From contig NZ_RHOM01000007.1 in the NCBI RefSeq assembly GCF_003946515.1, positions 60,500 through 124,499 on the forward strand: a stretch of DNA of 64,000 nucleotides, written 5' to 3'. The DNA is from Companilactobacillus zhongbaensis (lineage in GTDB: Bacteria; Bacillota; Bacilli; Lactobacillales; Lactobacillaceae). This document shows, one piece after another, positions 1 through 8,455 of this stretch (its first letter is position 1; each line of letters starts with the position of its first letter). Both the position numbers and the translations under genes were made by a program. A model generated the notes under the pieces. That model saw only the letters and a list, made by a program, of their open reading frames with translations. It ran no database searches and was not told the DNA's origin.

Positions 1-237
1 TTGAAATTTGTTCAAGACTCCGAAGGTGTTTATGCGGGACTTCCACTAAGCTTTTGCTTAGCTAATGAGAAAATGTTCAAGTATTACCAAACACCATTAG
101 AACCAGCAATTTCAGCTGATTTGACGTATGTTTATCGTGAAGATAAAGACAAGATCCCTCGTATTAAAGAATTTTTCAATGAGTGGGATGAATTTTTGAG
201 TAATAAGAGCTACACCGATCGTTTGAAATCTTTATAA
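1..237 (+). CDS. 3' end of a gene, possibly a LysR-type regulator (partial)
   Basis: The reading frame is open from the first base, so this is the C-terminal 78 residues of a gene that begins outside the window; the TTG at position 1 need not be its start. The tail (pattern LTYVYREDKDKIPRIKEFFNEW) resembles the end of a LysR effector-binding domain, where a VYR/VYHKD strand is followed by a final amphipathic helix. The DNA-binding domain is not in view, so the family call is tentative. The gene ends 21 bp before the pyrophosphatase, which has its own ribosome binding site. Confidence 0.45.
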   Translation: MKFVQDSEGVYAGLPLSFCLANEKMFKYYQTPLEPAISADLTYVYREDKDKIPRIKEFFNEWDEFLSNKSYTDRLKSL

Positions 238-258
238 AACAAAGGAGTAAACGTATTA

Positions 259-1194
259 ATGGCAAAAGAAAAAGAATTAGTAGTTGGACATAAGAGTCCT
301 GACACAGATGCTGTCGTAGCAGCAATTGCATTCTCATATTACAAGAATCAAACAGGTTTTAATACTGAGGCAGTTGCTCAAGGTGAACCTAACAAAGAAA
401 CAAAATTTGTTTTTGACAAGTTTGATTACAAATACCCAAGAATCACTACTAAAGCTAGTGACAAAGTTTCTAAAGTTATGCTCGTTGACCACAATGAATC
501 ACAACAAAGTTTTGATGATATCGATGATGTTCAAGTAACACACGTAGTTGACCACCACCGTATTGCTAACTTCCAAACTGACCAACCACTTTACTACCGT
601 GCAGAACCACTAGGGTGTACAAGTACAATTCTTTGGAAGATGTTCAACGAAGCTGATGTTGAAATTCCTGCTAACTTAGCTGGTATGATGGCTTCTGCTA
701 TTATTTCAGATACTCTTTTACTAAAATCACCTACAACTACTGATCAAGATGTTGCCGCTGTTAAGAGTCTTGCTACTACAGCAGGAATCGACTACGAATC
801 ATACGGTATGGACATGCTCAAGGCCGGAACTGACCTTGACGACAAGTCAACTAAAGAACTTCTTGATATGGATGCTAAGAGCTTTGACATGAATGGTCAC
901 AGTGTTCGTGTTGCTCAAGTTAACACTGTTGATGTTGACCATACTCTTGAAAGAGAAGCTGACTTTGTTAAAGACATCAAAGCTGAAAACCAAGATAACG
1001 GCTACAACTTGTTTGTCTTGTTGATCACTAACATCATGACTAGTGATACAACAGGTGTTATCATCGGTGACGATGCTGATGTTGCAACCTTTGAAAAAGC
1101 ATTAAATACAAAAGTAACTGATAACAAAGCTGATTTACCAGGCGTTGTATCACGTAAGAAGCAAATCGTTCCTCCACTTAACGAAAACTTTTAG
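259..1194 (+). CDS. ppaC: Manganese-dependent inorganic pyrophosphatase (family II, DHH)
   Basis: Hydrolyses cytoplasmic pyrophosphate to two phosphates, pulling biosynthetic reactions forward. The N-terminal DHH domain shows the metal-binding pattern GHKSPDTDA (His11, Asp15, Asp17) and a DHHR motif near residues 98-101. The C-terminal DHHA2 domain ends with the substrate-binding SRKKQ pattern. Its 311 residues match family II enzymes (about 305-310). An AAAGGAG ribosome binding site at 240-246 fixes the ATG start. Use of the Mn enzyme rather than family I is typical of lactobacilli, which accumulate manganese. Confidence 0.97.
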   Translation: MAKEKELVVGHKSPDTDAVVAAIAFSYYKNQTGFNTEAVAQGEPNKETKFVFDKFDYKYPRITTKASDKVSKVMLVDHNESQQSFDDIDDVQVTHVVDHHRIANFQTDQPLYYRAEPLGCTSTILWKMFNEADVEIPANLAGMMASAIISDTLLLKSPTTTDQDVAAVKSLATTAGIDYESYGMDMLKAGTDLDDKSTKELLDMDAKSFDMNGHSVRVAQVNTVDVDHTLEREADFVKDIKAENQDNGYNLFVLLITNIMTSDTTGVIIGDDADVATFEKALNTKVTDNKADLPGVVSRKKQIVPPLNENF

Positions 1195-1248
1195 TAAAAT
1201 ATGAGTAAATTTCAATTAAAAGAATTTACTTTTTGTTAATCGTTTTCA

Positions 1249-1277
1249 TTGAAAACGTTCGCTTCCTCTTGTATAAT
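1249..1277 (+). promoter_or_regulatory. Promoter with overlapping CcpA-type cre site for the sugar transporter
   Basis: A -35 TTGAAA (1249-1254) and a -10 TATAAT (1272-1277) are separated by 17 bp. The sequence TGAAAACGTTCGCT at 1250-1263 fits the catabolite-responsive element pattern TGNAANCGNTNNCA except at its last base, and it lies on the -35 box. That placement would let CcpA block RNA polymerase when preferred sugar is present. The boxes are seen in the sequence; regulation by CcpA is inference. Confidence 0.65.
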
Positions 1278-1290
1278 CTATATATCATTA

Positions 1291-1324
1291 AAACTGCTGG
1301 TGGTTTTTTGACTGCCAGCAGTTT
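1291..1324 (+). promoter_or_regulatory. Perfect 10-bp hairpin in the transporter mRNA leader
   Basis: AAACTGCTGG (1291-1300) and CCAGCAGTTT (1315-1324) are perfect complements around a 14-nt loop. The hairpin begins about 13 nt after the -10 box and ends 39 nt before the start codon, so it forms near the 5' end of the transcript. Only a broken T-rich stretch (TTTTGGTGTTTT) follows, making it a poor terminator. A stabilising or attenuating leader structure is possible. Confidence 0.5.
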
Positions 1325-1363
1325 TGGTGTTTTAGATACTTTCTTAAATAAAGGGGATTTATA

Positions 1364-2272
1364 ATGAGCGTTACGAACTTACTAATTGGACTTCTACCAA
1401 TGATCGGCTGGGGTGTTTTCCCAGTCTTGACAGGTTACTTTGGTGGTAAGCCAGTTAACCAAATTATTGGTGCAACATACGGTACGTTGTTAGGTGCCAT
1501 CGTTGTAGCATTATTTACGCAAACACCTCTAATATCTGGAAAAGAATTCTTATTTACTTTTCTATCTGGTGCAGCATGGTCATTTGGTCAAATTTTTGTC
1601 TTCTACGCCTTTACAGAAATGGGTGTTTCAAGAACAATGCCAGTTTCAACTGGTTTCCAATTGATCGGAGCATCACTTTGGGGCGTCTTCGTCCTAGGTG
1701 AATGGTCAACAGGCATGGCAAAAGCAGTCGGCTTCTTCGCTATCTTCTTGATCATCATCGGTGTTTACTTAACTACTTATACCGAAAAGAAAGACCAACC
1801 AACTACTGGTGCTACCGGTACTACTGGTAGTAAAGCATTGAAAGGTGTCGGCTTGGTATTGATCGCCGAGGTTGGATACTTAGCTTACTCAGCTTTCCCA
1901 CAAGCTGTTGAAGTTTCAGGGTTTGAAGCTTTCTTACCACAAGGTTTAGGTATGGCTGTTGTTGCTACCATCTTCGCATTTGCAACTAAGTCAAACAGAG
2001 CATCAAAACCATACAGGACAAAGAGCTCATATACTAACATTATTTCTGGTTTGTTCTTTGCTCTAGCTGCCTTGTCATACTTGATCTCAGCACGTCCATC
2101 AGTTAACGGACTTGCAACTGGTTTCACTCTTTCTCAAATGAACGTTATTCTTGCTACTCTTGGTGGTATTTATATTCTTCATGAAAGAAAGACTTCAAAA
2201 GAAATGGTTGCTGTGCTTAGTGGTTTGGCATTGGTTGTTATCGCTGGTATTATTACGGCATTTATTAAGTAA
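1364..2272 (+). CDS. glcU: GRP-family sugar uptake protein (GlcU/RbsU-like)
   Basis: Membrane protein of 302 residues with about ten hydrophobic segments, split by a polar Gly/Thr loop near residues 145-155, as in the glucose/ribose transporter (GRP) family. The N-terminal pattern LLPMIGWGVFPVLTGYFGG and the central MGVSRTMPVSTGFQ are characteristic. It probably imports glucose or ribose by proton symport, supplying free sugar to a kinase; the exact substrate cannot be read from sequence. An AAAGGGGA ribosome binding site precedes the ATG. It is monocistronic: own promoter upstream, terminator immediately downstream. Confidence 0.85.
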   Translation: MSVTNLLIGLLPMIGWGVFPVLTGYFGGKPVNQIIGATYGTLLGAIVVALFTQTPLISGKEFLFTFLSGAAWSFGQIFVFYAFTEMGVSRTMPVSTGFQLIGASLWGVFVLGEWSTGMAKAVGFFAIFLIIIGVYLTTYTEKKDQPTTGATGTTGSKALKGVGLVLIAEVGYLAYSAFPQAVEVSGFEAFLPQGLGMAVVATIFAFATKSNRASKPYRTKSSYTNIISGLFFALAALSYLISARPSVNGLATGFTLSQMNVILATLGGIYILHERKTSKEMVAVLSGLALVVIAGIITAFIK

Positions 2273-2280
2273 TTGCTTTA

Positions 2281-2313
2281 TACAATGGCTGGTTTGGCCA
2301 TTGTATTTTTTTT
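2281..2313 (+). terminator. Rho-independent terminator after glcU
   Basis: TACAATGGC (2281-2289) pairs with GCCATTGTA (2297-2305) around a 7-nt loop, followed by a run of T to 2313. It lies 9 bp after the transporter stop codon. Confidence 0.9.
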
Positions 2314-2729
2314 GTACAAACATGCTGTGATTTGTTTTGTGGCATCTATTCTTTTTGAGTCCTAGGATCTTTTGCTCGATTTCTATCTATTGGATTTATT
2401 CTTGTTTTCTTCAACGGTTGGTATGTTATCTCTTTATCTTTCTTGCTCTTTTGCTGCTTCGCGCAAAAATCGCGGTGGTTTCTGGGTTCTTTCTTTTTTT
2501 GGTAATAAAAAAACGTCTCGGAAAGTTTTTGCTTTTCGAGGCGCTTTGATTTTGAGACTGTTTAAGATCTCAGAATACTTCTATCCAATAATGTGGGGGA
2601 TTTCGGTTTCGTTAGTGATGAGTCTAATTCTGCCGAAATCTAAGGAGTGTCAAATAGGGAAATCACCAATACCTATCTAACATCTTTATCATAGGTCCAT
2701 TGTTGCGGTTTGTTAAATAAATGGTTTAT
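2314..2729. other. Gene-poor AT-rich intergenic stretch (416 bp)
   Basis: No convincing gene. Two overlapping plus-strand ORFs here have T-rich, low-quality composition and no ribosome binding site. The stretch holds a minus-strand terminator (2507-2543) and an 8-bp inverted repeat (GATTTCGG and CCGAAATC, roughly 2598-2640) of unknown meaning. The AT-rich part around AGTCCTAGGAT resembles DNA near 35,370. Confidence 0.5.
2507..2543 (-). terminator. Rho-independent terminator, minus strand
   Basis: CGTCTCGGAAAG (2514-2525) and CTTTTCGAGGCG (2532-2543) form a 12-bp stem with G-U pairs. Read on the minus strand it is followed by seven T residues (plus-strand A run 2507-2513). It would terminate the secreted-protein gene that ends at 2730. 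Confidence 0.75.
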
Positions 2730-3593
2730 TTATTTGACTATTACTGTTCTGGCTGCTATTAGTTGTCCGTTTGAGTATCTGATGTTTGAGCTGCCGTTGT
2801 TTCCTGTGATCAAACCGTTTGCTGATAGTTGTTTTAGTTGTTCTTGATCCATGTTGTTTACGTTGAAGAAGATGCTTTGTGTGTATGTTCCTGCTTTTAG
2901 GGTGCTTGGTAGGTCTTTGATGGCGACTTTTTTGCCGTCTTGGTAGACGCTGCTTACTGGGGCTATGTTGGTTGCTTGATATGTTTTGCCGCTGGCGTCT
3001 GTGATGGTGAAGGCTGAGATTTGGTGAGTGTTGGTGAAGATGTTTGGTGTGGCATTTTTTGTTGTGATGGTGTCATTGAAGTCGACGTTTAAATTGTCTA
3101 GTGCTGGTACGTTGATGATGATGGATTTTTCGGTCAAGATTTGACTGTAGTTATAGTTGTTCAAGATTTGTAGTTTTAATTCGATCGAACCGCCATCTTT
3201 TTTTAGATTAGGGACGGTTTTGTTTTTGAATGTCCAGTAGTCACCGTCACCAGGGCTTAGTCGATACATGTAGTGATTGGCTAAAGCTTGGTTTCTGCTT
3301 GATTTGGCAAAATTGGTGTTGGCTGAACCTAGCCATAATGGCATATCTCCACTGATGAATTGATCGAATGTACGATAGTTTCCATCGACGTTGTCGGCTA
3401 ATTCATAGCTAGGGATCGTTAAATTGGCGTTTAAGCCGTCTAGGAATGAATTTAAGTAATCGATTGGGAATAGTTCATAAGTCATGTCTGAGTCTGTTTC
3501 TTGAGCATTTGAAGTAGTAGTAGTTGTTCCGAATGAAACTAGGGCTAGGCCTAGTGTTAAAATAGTTGCTTTAAAAAATTTGTGTTTGAACAT
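2730..3593 (-). CDS. Secreted protein of unknown function
   Basis: 287 residues with a classical signal peptide: positive start (MFKHKFFKAT), hydrophobic core LGLALVSFG and a probable cleavage site near SNAQE. No cell-wall anchor (LPXTG) or lipobox is present, so the product is probably released or held non-covalently at the surface. The mature part looks beta-rich and contains no family motif I recognise. It sits alone, with a terminator about 190 bp downstream. The tail (IRYSNGQLIAARTVIVK) is loosely like surface-layer-type cell-wall modules, but I would not assign it. Confidence 0.75.
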   Translation of the reverse strand: MFKHKFFKATILTLGLALVSFGTTTTTSNAQETDSDMTYELFPIDYLNSFLDGLNANLTIPSYELADNVDGNYRTFDQFISGDMPLWLGSANTNFAKSSRNQALANHYMYRLSPGDGDYWTFKNKTVPNLKKDGGSIELKLQILNNYNYSQILTEKSIIINVPALDNLNVDFNDTITTKNATPNIFTNTHQISAFTITDASGKTYQATNIAPVSSVYQDGKKVAIKDLPSTLKAGTYTQSIFFNVNNMDQEQLKQLSANGLITGNNGSSNIRYSNGQLIAARTVIVK

Positions 3594-3677
3594 ATTTTAT
3601 TGTTCCCCTTTTATAATCAATATCAACATTATAATTCAAAAGTAATAAAAATTCTTTGACTATAGATAAACTTAATA

Positions 3678-4508
3678 TTAAATTTCAAAGTCAGTCTCAC
3701 GTAACAGTCTTCGATAATATAGGAATGAACTTGTGCTTAATTGATCGATAGTCTTTCTCTCGTCCACAGTGAGTTCTTTTTTGGAAAGTAGGATCAAGAT
3801 ATAGGTGGTGTAAAGTTTTTTAGGTGTTAATTCGAGTTGCAGTTTGTCGCTGTCTTTTTTGAGATCACGATGTAAGGCTGCGGTACTTAATAGTGGTGAT
3901 TTGGCTCCTTTATTGCGACTGAGAAAGAGATTCTTTGAGTGCCAATGTAGTTGCCAAGGTGAGATGAAATTGCGGTATTCTGCGATAAATCGTTGCTCAT
4001 TCTTAGAAAATTTCAGCTTACCAAAAGTTTGGTAAAAGCCATCGGCCAAAGCATCTTGGTAGTGATAACCCTTGGAGATGATCAAGATCAATAAACGCGT
4101 ATAAATATTCAACTCGGGATCGAGCAAGTAATCATCTAGCTGTAAAAAAATATTTGTTGGGAAGTTGTCTTGAGTTGGCACTTTCAAGCTGACGATATTT
4201 AGTGTAGGGATATCGTCGATCAATTTATTAGCGAACAAATACTTAAAGTAAATGTTCAAATTGCTCAAAACTTTATTGATTGTACTAGGACTATGCTGTA
4301 AGTCTTTTTGCATAAATGTTTTGTATTCTAAAACATCAACATCGCTGATTGTTTGCGTATCTTGAGCAACCTTGAATTCTGGATCGTGTTCGATCAAGTA
4401 ATCCATAAAATCGTGAAGTGAGTTCAAGTATTCATCGTGAGCGCGTTTTGAGATGTGACGCGTTTTTAAGTAGGCATTAAAACCGGTGATATAAGGAATT
4501 TTTGTCAT
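3678..4508 (-). CDS. Degenerate tyrosine recombinase-like protein
   Basis: The first ~110 residues look like the SAM-like core-binding domain of phage-type integrases (ending NKVLSNLNIYFKYLFANKLI, compare the XerS-like gene at 16,208). The remaining ~165 residues occupy the place of the catalytic domain but show no GLRxSE arginine, no HxLRH motif and no final LYTH tyrosine. At 276 residues it is shorter than active recombinases (about 300-360). It probably binds DNA without cutting, or has taken a new role; function unknown. It lies between the secreted protein and the hydroxyacid dehydrogenase, all on the minus strand, with no attachment-site repeats visible. Confidence 0.6.
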   Translation of the reverse strand: MTKIPYITGFNAYLKTRHISKRAHDEYLNSLHDFMDYLIEHDPEFKVAQDTQTISDVDVLEYKTFMQKDLQHSPSTINKVLSNLNIYFKYLFANKLIDDIPTLNIVSLKVPTQDNFPTNIFLQLDDYLLDPELNIYTRLLILIISKGYHYQDALADGFYQTFGKLKFSKNEQRFIAEYRNFISPWQLHWHSKNLFLSRNKGAKSPLLSTAALHRDLKKDSDKLQLELTPKKLYTTYILILLSKKELTVDERKTIDQLSTSSFLYYRRLLRETDFEI

Positions 4509-4591
4509 AAGTGACCTCTTAGTTTTTCATTAGTTTAATCGTATAAGACTACGAACGTTTGTTCAAGTTGGTTTATACATTCTTAAACAAG

Positions 4592-4619
4592 AAAAAACAC
4601 CCATCTAGTTGATGAGTGT
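4592..4619 (-). terminator. Rho-independent terminator after the hydroxyacid dehydrogenase
   Basis: ACACCCATC (4597-4605) pairs with GATGAGTGT (4611-4619) around a 5-nt loop; the plus-strand A run at 4592-4597 gives the T tract on the minus strand. It lies just after the stop codon at 4631. Confidence 0.85.
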
Positions 4620-4630
4620 AAGTTTAAAAA

Positions 4631-5533
4631 TTAAATGGCCGCATACATTTCTTTGATGCTAGCAACGGATTTGTCCCATTTTGATTGTTCAGCATCGGTG
4701 AAATCGAGTGGATAAACTTTTTCGATTCCTGATCCAACTAATGCTGGTTGACCAATGTAGATGCCTTCGTCTTCATTGTAGACCGACACAGGCATGATCT
4801 TTTTGCTGTTGCTGAGAACTGTTTGTGTGATCAAAGCTGCTTGGTTAGCGATGCCGTAGCAAGTAAAGCCTTTACCGAAGAAAATATCGATCCCATTTTG
4901 TTTAGCTTGGTTTTCGAAATCATCTTGTTCGTCTTGGCTGAGGACTTCGCTGAGTGTGTCATTACCAATAGTAACTTTTGTCCAAGGGACGAATTGTGTC
5001 ATTCCGTGTTCACCAACGACTGATCCTTGGATATTGTTAGGGTGGATATTAAATTTCTCGCTGACTGCTTGTTTCATTCTAGCAGTGTCCAAACAAGTTC
5101 CAGTTCCGAAGACTTGATCGTGGGGGAGGCCAGTTTCTTCTTGAAGCATCCGAGTGATCACGTCACAAGGGTTAGTAATGTTGATCAAGATACCGTTGAA
5201 GCCGGATTCTTTGATCTTAGGACCCCATTCTTGAGCAACCTTCTTGGTATAATTCAATTCATCGAAACGGTTACCACTATTAGCTTGGACCGAAATTTTA
5301 CCAGCAGAGAAAATAATAATATCCGTATCCTTTAGTTCCTTGAGGTCAGGACGCAAGACTTCAACGTGTGAATTCAAACCTACTTGACCATCATTTAAAT
5401 CTTTAAATTGTGCGGTAACGATTTTCTCATGTTTATCAAATAAAACTAGTTGGTCGATTAAATCTCGACTGACTAAAGTATAAGCTGTCGTGCTCCCAAC
5501 ATGTCCTAATCCAATAATCGCAACTTTACTCAT
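4631..5533 (-). CDS. L-2-hydroxyisocaproate/L-lactate dehydrogenase family enzyme
   Basis: NAD-dependent reduction of 2-oxo acids to L-2-hydroxy acids in the cytoplasm. The Rossmann motif GLGHVGSTTAY opens the protein and the active-site histidine lies in VVGEHG. The pattern ITNPCDVITRMLQ and GTGTCLDTARM are closest in my judgement to L-HicDH, which acts on branched-chain 2-oxo acids, rather than to standard L-LDH. I place the start at the ATG at 5533 because AGAGG lies 8 nt upstream; a GTG at 5542 overlaps that ribosome binding site. The product is 300 residues. It may recycle NADH while making flavour-type hydroxy acids from amino-acid catabolism. Confidence 0.88.
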   Translation of the reverse strand: MSKVAIIGLGHVGSTTAYTLVSRDLIDQLVLFDKHEKIVTAQFKDLNDGQVGLNSHVEVLRPDLKELKDTDIIIFSAGKISVQANSGNRFDELNYTKKVAQEWGPKIKESGFNGILINITNPCDVITRMLQEETGLPHDQVFGTGTCLDTARMKQAVSEKFNIHPNNIQGSVVGEHGMTQFVPWTKVTIGNDTLSEVLSQDEQDDFENQAKQNGIDIFFGKGFTCYGIANQAALITQTVLSNSKKIMPVSVYNEDEGIYIGQPALVGSGIEKVYPLDFTDAEQSKWDKSVASIKEMYAAI

Positions 5534-5685
5534 AAAATACACCTCTTAATTTAAACATTAAAAATATAGTGGTCTTAATTAGAGAAAAAGTCAACTAGAT
5601 TAAGGGAAAACTAATCTAATATTTTATAAATATATATTAATTACGTATATAATTGTTAGAAGATTACGTTTGAGGAGTTATAAAT

Positions 5686-6462
5686 TTGAATGATTTGAAA
5701 GTAGTATTTTTTGACGTTGATGGGACTTTAGCTCGTCACAATAGTGGTGATAATTCTTCGATCTTAGAGCGGATCCCGAATTCGACCATCGAAGCAATCG
5801 AGCAATTACACCAGACTGATGTATTGCCTGTGATCGCCACTGGTCGTAATCGCGGCATGATCCAAGATGTTCTGGAAAAATTGCAGATCGATAATTTGAT
5901 AGCCAACAACGGTCGTTTTGTTGAGATCAACGGAAAAGTAGTCAAACACGATACTTTTACTGATCAACAATTGCGATTGATCGTCCAAAGTTTTAATGAG
6001 CAAGGAATCCCATTTTGTTTTGAAACTGCGGATCATTTGTATAAAAATCGAAACTCAGGCTTTGAGCCCGATAGTTCAATGGAACTAAGAGAGATCGATG
6101 ACGATGCGATCCCTGAGCAAGTGATTCAATTGATCGTGAGAAATGACCAGGAAAAACCTTTGTCAATGGAAGTTCCTGGTGTAAAACTCGTGAAGGTCGC
6201 CAAAACGGTCTATGATGTGACCCAAGATTTTTCGAATAAGGCGGTCGGTATCCAAGCATTTATGAAGGAATCCTTTACTGATAAATCAAAGACGATGGCT
6301 TTTGGTGATGAAGAAAATGATTTGGAAATGTTTGACCAAGTGCATTTCGCTGTTGCTATGGGAAACGCCGCCGAGGTCGTGAAAAAACGAGCCGACTTTG
6401 TAACAACATCGATCGAAGATGATGGCATTTATCAGGGGTTACATCACTTCAAGTTAATTTAA
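5686..6462 (+). CDS. Cof-type HAD-superfamily phosphatase
   Basis: 258-residue HAD hydrolase with motif I DVDGTLA near residue 10, motif II TGRNR near residue 56, and motif IV FGDEENDLEMF near residue 205. The region between is a large C2-type cap, as in Cof/YidA sugar-phosphate phosphatases, which act on small phosphorylated metabolites such as sugar phosphates or FMN. The substrate cannot be deduced. The start is TTG at 5686, chosen because GAGGAG (5672-5677) lies 8 nt upstream. It is transcribed divergently from the dehydrogenase. Confidence 0.87.
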   Translation: MNDLKVVFFDVDGTLARHNSGDNSSILERIPNSTIEAIEQLHQTDVLPVIATGRNRGMIQDVLEKLQIDNLIANNGRFVEINGKVVKHDTFTDQQLRLIVQSFNEQGIPFCFETADHLYKNRNSGFEPDSSMELREIDDDAIPEQVIQLIVRNDQEKPLSMEVPGVKLVKVAKTVYDVTQDFSNKAVGIQAFMKESFTDKSKTMAFGDEENDLEMFDQVHFAVAMGNAAEVVKKRADFVTTSIEDDGIYQGLHHFKLI

Positions 6463-6577
6463 AAAAAGATTTTTTGCGTAATTTATTATTAGGGAAATCA
6501 ATTGAAAAGGCTTAACGATTAGGCGGATTTTTCAGTTAATGATATCCTAGTAATGAACTTATTTTTAAGGAGTTTTC

Positions 6578-8371
6578 ATGATTACTAGTCCAAACGAAAT
6601 ATTAAAAAGCACTTTTGGATACGATGATTTTCGACCAGGCCAGTTATCGATCATTCAAAAGGTTCTTGCTGGAAAAAGAACTTTAGGCATTATGCCAACC
6701 GGTGGTGGAAAGTCAGTTTGCTACCAGATACCAGCATTGATGTCTTCAGGATTGACCTTGGTCGTTTCGCCTTTGATCTCACTAATGAAAGATCAAGTCG
6801 ATAGCTTGAATGAAATGAATATTCCGGCTACTTATATCAACAGTACCTTGAGTTATTTTGATGCAAATGAACGAATGCGTTATATCGAATCAGGAGCCGT
6901 TAAATTACTTTACGTTGCACCTGAGAAAATCGAAAACGAAGAATTTTACAATTGGTTAACGACTTTACCGATCGAATTGATTGCCATCGATGAAGCTCAC
7001 GTTTTATCTTCTTGGGGTCACGATTTTCGACCTAGTTATTTAAATGTTATCGACCCTTTGAACGCACTACCAAGTGGACCGTCGTTATTAGCTTTGACGG
7101 CAACTGCTACTAAGCGGGTTCAACAAGATTTGATGAAGATTTTGAACATCTCGGAAGATGATGTGGTTAAAACCGGTTTCGAGCGGACTAATTTAGCTTT
7201 GAAGATCGAGCGTGGAGTCAATAAACCGAGGTATGTGACTGAATATGTTCAGTCACATCCAAACGAATCAGGAATCATTTATGCTGGTCGTCGAAAAGAC
7301 GTTGAGAAGATCTATGACTTACTGAAAGAAAAAGGCGTCAAGGTCGGTAAATATCATGCTGGGCTAAGCGATTCGGTTCGCCATGAGATGCAAGAACAGT
7401 TCCTTTTTGATGAGATCGACGTCATGGTTGCAACTAACGCTTTTGGTATGGGAATCAACAAAACTAATGTGCGTTATGTCATCCACTATACGATGCCAGG
7501 GACTATCGAAAGCTACTATCAGGAAGTAGGTAGGGCAGGGCGTGATGGCTTGGAAGCTGAAGCTATCTTGCTCTATTCACCGGCGGATCTGCGGTTGCAT
7601 TTATTTTTCATTGAACAGTCAGAAGCAGATGAAGCATACAAGCAAAGCTTAAATGACAAGTTGCGGGAAATGAATCAATATGCCAAGACAGAATTGTGTT
7701 TGATGAATTATATCCTGAAATACTTTGGTGAGAATAAGACCGAACCTTGTGGTCGCTGTTCAAACTGTTTAGATCAACGACCAGCCAATGACGTGACCTC
7801 AAAGACGCAACAAGCATTGAGCTGCGTAGTCAGAATGGATCAAAGATATGGCAAAAAGACGGTCGCACGAGTACTGGCAGGTAAGCCAGACATTGCTAAT
7901 GATTGGCGAAATTTCGGCGAATTGTCGACCTTTGGTTTGATGCATGATGAGACTTTGAAATATATCGAAGAGTTTATCGACTTTTTGACAGCGAATGACT
8001 TTTTACAAATGTCACAAGGTCGCTATCCGGTGTTGCAATTGACGCAAAAGGGCTTGAAAGTACTTAAGAGTGAGTTGAAAGTCAAGCGTCGAGAAACACG
8101 GATTACGAAGCAACAAAGTCCGATCATTGATGATGGTAATTACGATCAAAAGCTATTCGAAAAGTTGCGTAAGCTACGACTTGATCTGGCCCACGCAGCT
8201 GACGTGCCACCATTTGTGATTTTCTCTGACAAGACTTTAAAGGACATGGCACAGATCTTGCCACAAAATAGTGATGAATTCTTAACGGTTTCCGGTGTTG
8301 GACACGCCAAATTGGAAAGATATGGCGACAAATTCATCCATGAGATCAAAGAATATCAAGCAGAAGCATAA
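6578..8371 (+). CDS. recQ: ATP-dependent DNA helicase RecQ
   Basis: 3'-5' DNA helicase used in recombination repair. Walker A (TGGGKS, residues 41-46) and DEAH box (138-141) lie in the first RecA-like domain; the second ends with YYQEVGRAGRDG. Zinc-ligand cysteines follow (ELCLMNYIL, then PCGRCSNC near 390), then a winged helix and a C-terminal HRDC domain (about 525-595). At 597 residues it matches the family. TAAGGAG lies 6 nt before the ATG. In lactobacilli RecQ acts alongside AddAB, also encoded here. Confidence 0.96.
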   Translation: MITSPNEILKSTFGYDDFRPGQLSIIQKVLAGKRTLGIMPTGGGKSVCYQIPALMSSGLTLVVSPLISLMKDQVDSLNEMNIPATYINSTLSYFDANERMRYIESGAVKLLYVAPEKIENEEFYNWLTTLPIELIAIDEAHVLSSWGHDFRPSYLNVIDPLNALPSGPSLLALTATATKRVQQDLMKILNISEDDVVKTGFERTNLALKIERGVNKPRYVTEYVQSHPNESGIIYAGRRKDVEKIYDLLKEKGVKVGKYHAGLSDSVRHEMQEQFLFDEIDVMVATNAFGMGINKTNVRYVIHYTMPGTIESYYQEVGRAGRDGLEAEAILLYSPADLRLHLFFIEQSEADEAYKQSLNDKLREMNQYAKTELCLMNYILKYFGENKTEPCGRCSNCLDQRPANDVTSKTQQALSCVVRMDQRYGKKTVARVLAGKPDIANDWRNFGELSTFGLMHDETLKYIEEFIDFLTANDFLQMSQGRYPVLQLTQKGLKVLKSELKVKRRETRITKQQSPIIDDGNYDQKLFEKLRKLRLDLAHAADVPPFVIFSDKTLKDMAQILPQNSDEFLTVSGVGHAKLERYGDKFIHEIKEYQAEA

Positions 8372-8455
8372 TTTTTTTACGGGAACAGTTGTTATAATAA
8401 ATGTTTTACGAAAACATCTAATCAAAAACAATCCTTTACTTAAGGGGGAATTTAC

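Noticed and set aside
2337..2680. Two overlapping plus-strand ORFs (70 and 102 aa) after glcU
   Set aside because: No ribosome binding site, T-rich translation without family features, and a minus-strand terminator lies inside.
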